This document shows positions 7,641-10,996 of a DNA stretch of 10,996 nucleotides, one piece after another; position 1 is the first letter of the stretch, and every line of letters begins with the position of its first letter. The position numbers and the translations under genes are program-made. The notes under the pieces are model-generated. The model made no database searches and was not told the DNA's origin. It worked only from the letters and a program-made list of their open reading frames with translations. Origin of the DNA: an uncultured Clostridium sp. (GTDB taxonomy: Bacteria; Bacillota; Clostridia; Lachnospirales; Lachnospiraceae); contig CALELW010000085.1 of the NCBI GenBank assembly GCA_937902905.1, positions 1 through 10,996 on the forward strand. Reading direction: 5' to 3'.

Positions 7641-7669
7641 ATTATACCTTAATTTTGACAAAAAGACAA
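7641..7669 (-). promoter_or_regulatory. Sigma-A type promoter of the GGDEF-EAL gene
   Basis: Read on the minus strand, TTGTCT (7664-7669, four of six) and a perfect TATAAT (7641-7646) are separated by exactly 17 nt. Transcription would start near 7634 and give a leader of about 30 nt with the GGGGG ribosome binding site. The promoter begins less than 20 nt after the stop codon of the upstream lipoprotein gene, so the EAL gene can be expressed apart from the tatD-rsmA block. Confidence 0.75.
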
Positions 7670-7686
7670 CCTTTCAATTGGAAAAA

Positions 7687-8118
7687 TTATGACCAAAATT
7701 CAATTTTTTTCTCCAATTTTTTCGTTTTTACGACAAGATACGGCATACTCTTTTTCTGACTTACTTCCTGACCTTTCTCCGGTCCTAAAAGATTCGTCTC
7801 AAACACCACCCCATCGCCTTTTTCATAGAGACCAAGGACACGCACCGAAAAACCGTTGGTTTCCTGCTCTCCGTAACCAACCGCCAAATAACAATACTCG
7901 CCATCTTCATAAGTCATCTGAAACGGATTGATTTTCTTTTTATTGATTTCAGCCAGAAAATCAGCCGGACACTCCTCTGTCGGAACTACCGTATAATCCA
8001 AATCCTTTCCTCTTTTGCCCTCTTTTTCCGTGCCGCATCCACTAAACAAGCACATTACAAAAGAAAAAAGAACTACCATTGTAAGCAGCCGCCTGACCCG
8101 GCATCTCATATTCTTCAC
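7687..8118 (-). CDS. Lipoprotein with PrcB-like C-terminal domain
   Basis: A short exported lipoprotein of about 143 residues. A positive N-terminus (MRCRVRR) and hydrophobic stretch LLTMVVLFSFVMCLFSGC end in a lipobox (FSGC), whose Cys would be lipidated and left on the outer face of the membrane. The mature part ends in a beta-rich region (EYCYLAVGYGEQETNGFSV, then GPEKGQEV, SMPYLVVK) that resembles the PrcB C-terminal domain found beside secreted proteases; that match is by eye. The frame is open to an ATG at 8142, but that codon has no ribosome binding site. The GTG at 8118 has GGAG (8127-8130) at 8 nt and gives a normal signal length, so I chose it; the ATG at 8109 is a third option. It lies 76 nt after the S1-domain gene with no visible terminator between. 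Its partner is unknown. Confidence 0.7.
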   Translation of the reverse strand: MKNMRCRVRRLLTMVVLFSFVMCLFSGCGTEKEGKRGKDLDYTVVPTEECPADFLAEINKKKINPFQMTYEDGEYCYLAVGYGEQETNGFSVRVLGLYEKGDGVVFETNLLGPEKGQEVSQKKSMPYLVVKTKKLEKKIEFWS

Positions 8119-8194
8119 CGCACACACTCCATTTCTAAGCATATTCCGCTTTTGATTGTTAGTATAATGTATGTGCCGCGGTGATTTTTATGCG

Positions 8195-9097
8195 CTAATC
8201 TTCTAAATGAATCCCTGCCAAAAGAGAAGCTAAAGAGGTCGTTGCCTCCTCATCATGATACTCAATGGATTCGGCCTCTTCCACTTCTGGCGCAATATCC
8301 TCTGCCTCTTTCATGCTCAGGCGGATTTTTCCGTCCGTCACATCAAGGACTTTTACCTTCACCGTCTGTCCAAGTTTCACAACTTCATTTGGCGAATGTA
8401 AAAACTTATTGCAAATCTGGGAAATATGAACAAGCCCGGATAAACCATCCCCGATTGTCACAAAGCAGCCATACGGCTCAATGCGCTCAATTACACCTTC
8501 TGTCACGAAACCTTTTTGCAGAGCATTTAATTTTTTCTCCTGCTCTTTTGCCGCTTTTTCTTTTTCCACATCTTTTGCAGAAAGAACCAGTTTATTTGCC
8601 TCGCGGTCTGCTGTAATGACAATAACCGAAAGTGTCTTTCCAACATATTCTTCCACATCTTCTACATACTCAAGTGCCAGTTTCGACGCCGGAATAAATC
8701 CTCTCAGCCCCTCGCAGTAGGCAACAACACCGGCATTCACGCTATTATTTACTTTTACCGTAAACACGGTTCTCTCTTCCAGTGCCTTCTCGACCTTTTC
8801 CCATGCCTCTTCCCTTTTTGCCTCGCGCAGCGACAGAAGAACACGTCCCTGTCCATCATCCGGCGAAAGCACAACAGCCGTCAGCATTTCTCCGGTGCGA
8901 ATCTCATCCATCGCATGAAAATTCGGGTCATCACTGTATTCACCGGAAGGAATTACTCCCTGTGAAAAACTGCGTAAATCCAAAAGGACTTCCTCTTCTT
9001 CAACACTTACCACCTCTCCGATCACCGTATCACCTTCACGGAACGAACGAAAAGATGCATTAATCTGGTCTTCGTAATCTGCCATTGTTTCACTCAT
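8195..9097 (-). CDS. Three-S1-domain RNA-binding protein (short ribosomal S1-like)
   Basis: A 300-residue cytosolic protein of three OB-fold S1 domains, likely to bind single-stranded RNA and to act in translation or mRNA handling like the short S1 homologues of Gram-positive bacteria. Domain 1 spans about 20-92 (GDTVIGEVVSVEEEEVLLDL), domain 2 about 108-176 (VKVNNSVNAGVVAYCEGLRG), and domain 3 about 195-264 (VIERIEPYGCFVTIGDGLSG, then LVHISQI). Domain 3 is the most canonical. A charged Lys/Glu linker lies at 176-192 and an acidic tail follows 265. The ATG at 9097 has GGGAGGT (9105-9111) at 7 nt. It overlaps the end of rsmA by 8 nt (ATGAGTGA), so translation is probably coupled. The symbol rpsA is avoided because true S1 has more domains and this one may not be a ribosomal protein. 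Confidence 0.88.
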   Translation of the reverse strand: MSETMADYEDQINASFRSFREGDTVIGEVVSVEEEEVLLDLRSFSQGVIPSGEYSDDPNFHAMDEIRTGEMLTAVVLSPDDGQGRVLLSLREAKREEAWEKVEKALEERTVFTVKVNNSVNAGVVAYCEGLRGFIPASKLALEYVEDVEEYVGKTLSVIVITADREANKLVLSAKDVEKEKAAKEQEKKLNALQKGFVTEGVIERIEPYGCFVTIGDGLSGLVHISQICNKFLHSPNEVVKLGQTVKVKVLDVTDGKIRLSMKEAEDIAPEVEEAESIEYHDEEATTSLASLLAGIHLED

Positions 9098-9977
9098 CGG
9101 TATTACCTCCCTGTTGAATCTTTTTTAATTCATCTGCTAATGCAGCAAATTGTGCTAAACTAAGTTTTTCCCCTCGAATCGTCGGACTTAACTCCATTGC
9201 TTCCAGTGCACTCTTGATTTCCTCTTTGGAAAAAGAGAGTTCCGGACTGTTCGCCAGCCCATTCTGTAAAGTTTTCCGGCGCTGGTTAAAAGACGCCCGA
9301 ATCAGACGGAACATCAGCTTTTCATCGGACACCTGAATTGGCACCCGGTTTAAGCAGTCAAGTCTTATTACCGCACTTCCGACATTTGGTCGCGGCATAA
9401 AACAGTTTGGCGGAACATTCGCCGCCAGATACGGTTTTGCGTAATACTGCACGGCAAGCGACAATGCACCATACTCTTTTGTGCCCGGCTCTGCCTGCAT
9501 GCGTTCAGCCACTTCTTTCTGCACCATAACGGTAATGTTAGCAAGTGGCACGTGGCTCTCCAAAAGCCCCATAATAATCGGAGTTGTAATATAATAAGGC
9601 AGGTTTGCAACCACCTTGATAGGTTTTTTGTCATTATATTTTTCCGCAATTTCATGAATATCCTGCTTTAAAATATCCCCATGAAGAATCTCTACATTAT
9701 CATAAGGCGAAAGTGTCTCCTGTAAAATCGGAATGAGGTTGTTGTCAATTTCTACTGCTAATACCTGTCTTGCCGCCTCGCACAAATACTGTGTCATCGT
9801 TCCGATTCCCGGTCCGATTTCCAATACAAAATCATCTTTTGTGACTTCTGCCGCCTCGATAATTTTATCTAACACATGCGGGTCAATCAGAAAATTTTGT
9901 CCGAATTTTTTTTGAAAATGAAAATCATGCTTTTGTAAAACCTGTATGGTTTCCTGTGGGTTTCCCAGTTTTGCCAC
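9090..9977 (-). CDS. rsmA: 16S rRNA (adenine1518-N6/adenine1519-N6)-dimethyltransferase
   Basis: RsmA/KsgA uses S-adenosylmethionine to dimethylate two adjacent adenosines in the terminal loop of 16S rRNA helix 45, a late 30S assembly checkpoint; its loss gives kasugamycin resistance. The 295-residue length is typical. Visible motifs are KKFGQNFLIDPHVLDKI (23-39), SAM motif I VLEIGPGIGTMTQYL (51-65), VEIDNNL (75-81), GDILKQD (100-106), the catalytic ANLPYYITTP (124-133), VQKEVAERM (152-160) and RASFNQRRKTLQN (227-239), all intact. The start is GTG at 9977 with AGGAG (9985-9989) at 7 nt. It follows tatD by 13 nt and overlaps the S1-domain gene. The ribonuclease M5 gene rnmV, which often sits between tatD and rsmA in Firmicutes, is absent here. 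Confidence 0.97.
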   Translation of the reverse strand: MAKLGNPQETIQVLQKHDFHFQKKFGQNFLIDPHVLDKIIEAAEVTKDDFVLEIGPGIGTMTQYLCEAARQVLAVEIDNNLIPILQETLSPYDNVEILHGDILKQDIHEIAEKYNDKKPIKVVANLPYYITTPIIMGLLESHVPLANITVMVQKEVAERMQAEPGTKEYGALSLAVQYYAKPYLAANVPPNCFMPRPNVGSAVIRLDCLNRVPIQVSDEKLMFRLIRASFNQRRKTLQNGLANSPELSFSKEEIKSALEAMELSPTIRGEKLSLAQFAALADELKKIQQGGNTDE

Positions 9978-9990
9978 GCGTTTTCTCCTT

Positions 9991-10776
9991 TTATTTATTC
10001 TGTGTCAGCCGGTATAACCGGTGGGCATTTTCCGTTGTTACCTGCTTTACCTCTTCTGCCGTAATGCCCTTAATTTCTTCTAATTTCTGTGCCACGTAAA
10101 TAAGCTGCGACGAATCGTTTCGCTTTCCTCTGTTTGGCTCCGGTGCCATATACGGGCAGTCTGTTTCCAACACAATAGATGACAGCGGAATCCGCTCGGC
10201 GCATCTTACTAATTTTTTTGCATTTTTAAATGTCAGGACTCCTCCCATGCCAATAAAGAATCCCATTTTCACATATTCTTCTGCCATTTCCGGCGAATAC
10301 GAATAGCAGTGAATGACGCCGCCGCATTCATAGGCTTTTGTTTCCTGAATGATTTGCATGGTCGGCTCTGCCGCATCCCGACTGTGCACAATAATCGGAA
10401 GTTTTACTTCCTTTGCAACTTCAATCTGTCTGCGAAACCACTGCTTCTGAAGTGCCGGTTCCGGCTCCGGCCAGTGGTAATCCAGCCCGATTTCTCCGAT
10501 GGCTGCCACTTTTTCATGTGCTGCATGACTAGAAATCCACGTCATGTCATCTTCCGTCAGCCCTTCCACTTCACTCGGATGCACCCCCAGTGCCGCATAG
10601 ACAAATTCATACTGCTTTGCCAGTTCAAGTGCCATTTTACTGGATGGCATATCTGCTCCCACATCCACGACTTTACCAATTCCCTTTGCCAAAAGTCCAC
10701 CAAGGATTTCGTCGCGGTCGCTGTCAAAGGCTTTGTCGTCATAATGGCTGTGAGTGTCGAAAATATAATTGCTCAT
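9991..10776 (-). CDS. tatD: TatD-family metal-dependent DNase
   Basis: A 261-residue TIM-barrel hydrolase of the amidohydrolase superfamily. TatD proteins are divalent-metal 3'-5' exonucleases/DNases linked to DNA repair and quality control. Every expected metal ligand is present, numbered from the ATG at 10776: His9 and His11 in DTHSHYDD, Glu95 in IGEIGLDYHW, His131 in IVHSRDA, His156 in GGVIHCYS and Asp206 in LETDCPYMAPEP. The frame is open upstream to an ATG at 10809, but that would add residues encoded inside the repeat array. The ATG at 10776 has GAGGAG (10783-10788) at 6 nt and begins at the usual family N-terminus (MSNYIFDTHSH). It is the first gene of the tatD-rsmA-S1 unit. Its promoter is not visible in the window and must be in or beyond the array, perhaps upstream of metG, the usual neighbour. 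Confidence 0.96.
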   Translation of the reverse strand: MSNYIFDTHSHYDDKAFDSDRDEILGGLLAKGIGKVVDVGADMPSSKMALELAKQYEFVYAALGVHPSEVEGLTEDDMTWISSHAAHEKVAAIGEIGLDYHWPEPEPALQKQWFRRQIEVAKEVKLPIIVHSRDAAEPTMQIIQETKAYECGGVIHCYSYSPEMAEEYVKMGFFIGMGGVLTFKNAKKLVRCAERIPLSSIVLETDCPYMAPEPNRGKRNDSSQLIYVAQKLEEIKGITAEEVKQVTTENAHRLYRLTQNK

Positions 10777-10786
10777 AGTTCTCTCC

Positions 10787-10996
10787 TCTCGCCGAGGAAT
10801 GCGAAGCATTCCTCACTGCAGGGCTTTCGCCTCTTTCTCTCGCCGTGCCGCACCTCGGAATGCTCCGCATTCCTCACTGCAGGGCTTTCGCCCCTTCTCT
10901 CGCCGTGCCGCACCTCGGAATGCTTCGCATTCCTCACTGCCGGGCTTTCGCCTCTTTCTCTCGCCGTGCCGCACCTCGGAATGCTCCGCATTCCTC
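10787..10996. repeat. Tandem 60/61-bp hairpin-rich repeat array upstream of tatD
   Basis: Three near-identical units start at 10811 (61 bp), 10872 (60 bp) and 10932 (61 bp). A fourth begins at 10993 and runs out of the window, and a truncated copy faces tatD. Differences are few: CTCTTT versus CCCTT, GCAGGG versus GCCGGG, and the hairpin loop. Each unit holds an inverted repeat GGAATGC/GCATTCC with a 3-nt loop (at 10796, 10857, 10917 and 10978), the palindromic GTGCSGCAC, GGCGAAAGCC (3-bp stem, GAAA tetraloop on the minus strand) and in most copies CTGCAG. Loops on the plus strand run GAA, TCC, TTC, TCC from left to right. The first hairpin has a longer perfect 9-bp stem (10794-10814). There are no unique spacers, so it is not a CRISPR array. 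It is GC-rich against its surroundings. Confidence 0.88.

Noticed and set aside
7370..7759. 129-codon open frame on the plus strand over the start of the GGDEF-EAL gene
   Set aside because: It lies antisense to a well-supported gene and its promoter, has no ribosome binding site and gives a composition unlike a real protein.
8143..8194. Terminator or promoter between the S1-domain gene and the lipoprotein gene
   Set aside because: A TATACT lies on the minus strand about 20 nt before the ATG at 8142 but has no acceptable -35, and no hairpin with a T tract is present, so neither was listed.
10773..10991. Open frame of about 72 codons on the minus strand through the repeat array, whose TGA overlaps the tatD ATG
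   Set aside because: The peptide is a by-product of the repeat. Two units are in frame (60 bp) but the next period is 61 bp and shifts the reading frame, so the units are not kept as protein repeats. No independent ribosome binding site is visible.
10787..10996. CRISPR array
   Set aside because: The units are nearly identical over their whole length with no variable spacers, and no cas gene is present.

Overview
The window looks like chromosomal DNA of a low-to-mid GC Firmicute, most likely a clostridium of the Lachnospiraceae type. The evidence is strong GGAGG-type ribosome binding sites, GTG starts alongside ATG, compact leftward operons, a tatD-rsmA neighbourhood, and a short protein (positions 5753-6130) of a kind I associate with clostridial genomes. 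This assignment is inference; no marker gene fixes the genus. No phage, transposase, CRISPR or rRNA/tRNA gene is visible.

Left end (1-1275). A single rightward gene for a YhfC-family membrane protease has its own good promoter (97-126) and a strong rho-independent terminator (1078-1112). The spacer behind it (1113-1275) is packed with small inverted repeats and ends in a bidirectional terminator, which also closes the leftward operon to its right.

Leftward operon 1 (1276-5621). In transcription order it holds a membrane-anchored 841-residue protein with a beta-propeller-like middle and an apparently dead C39-like domain, then cytidine deaminase (cdd), then an RsmF-like rRNA m5C methyltransferase. 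Gaps are 15 and 20 nt, each with a strong ribosome binding site. The only gene fired rightward here is a 125-residue conserved protein of unknown role (5753-6130), divergent from operon 1. Its stop codon overlaps that of the next leftward gene by 4 bp.

Leftward block 2 (6127-10776). In transcription order: tatD (metal-dependent nuclease), rsmA/ksgA (16S rRNA dimethyladenosine transferase), a three-S1-domain RNA-binding protein overlapping rsmA by 8 nt, a lipoprotein with a PrcB-like C-terminal domain, and a membrane-bound GGDEF-EAL protein with a decayed GGDEF motif and an intact EAL phosphodiesterase core. The last gene has its own near-consensus promoter (7641-7669). The first three genes form a ribosome/RNA-maintenance unit; the last two look like envelope and c-di-GMP signalling functions.

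Right end (10787-10996). Directly upstream of tatD lies a tandem array of 60/61-bp units. Each contains several short inverted repeats, including GGAATGC/GCATTCC hairpins with 3-nt loops. The array runs off the window. Its truncated last copy reaches into the tatD ribosome binding site. This array and the inactive C39-like/propeller protein are the two features most worth following up. I did not find convincing evidence of an undescribed defence or mobile system.
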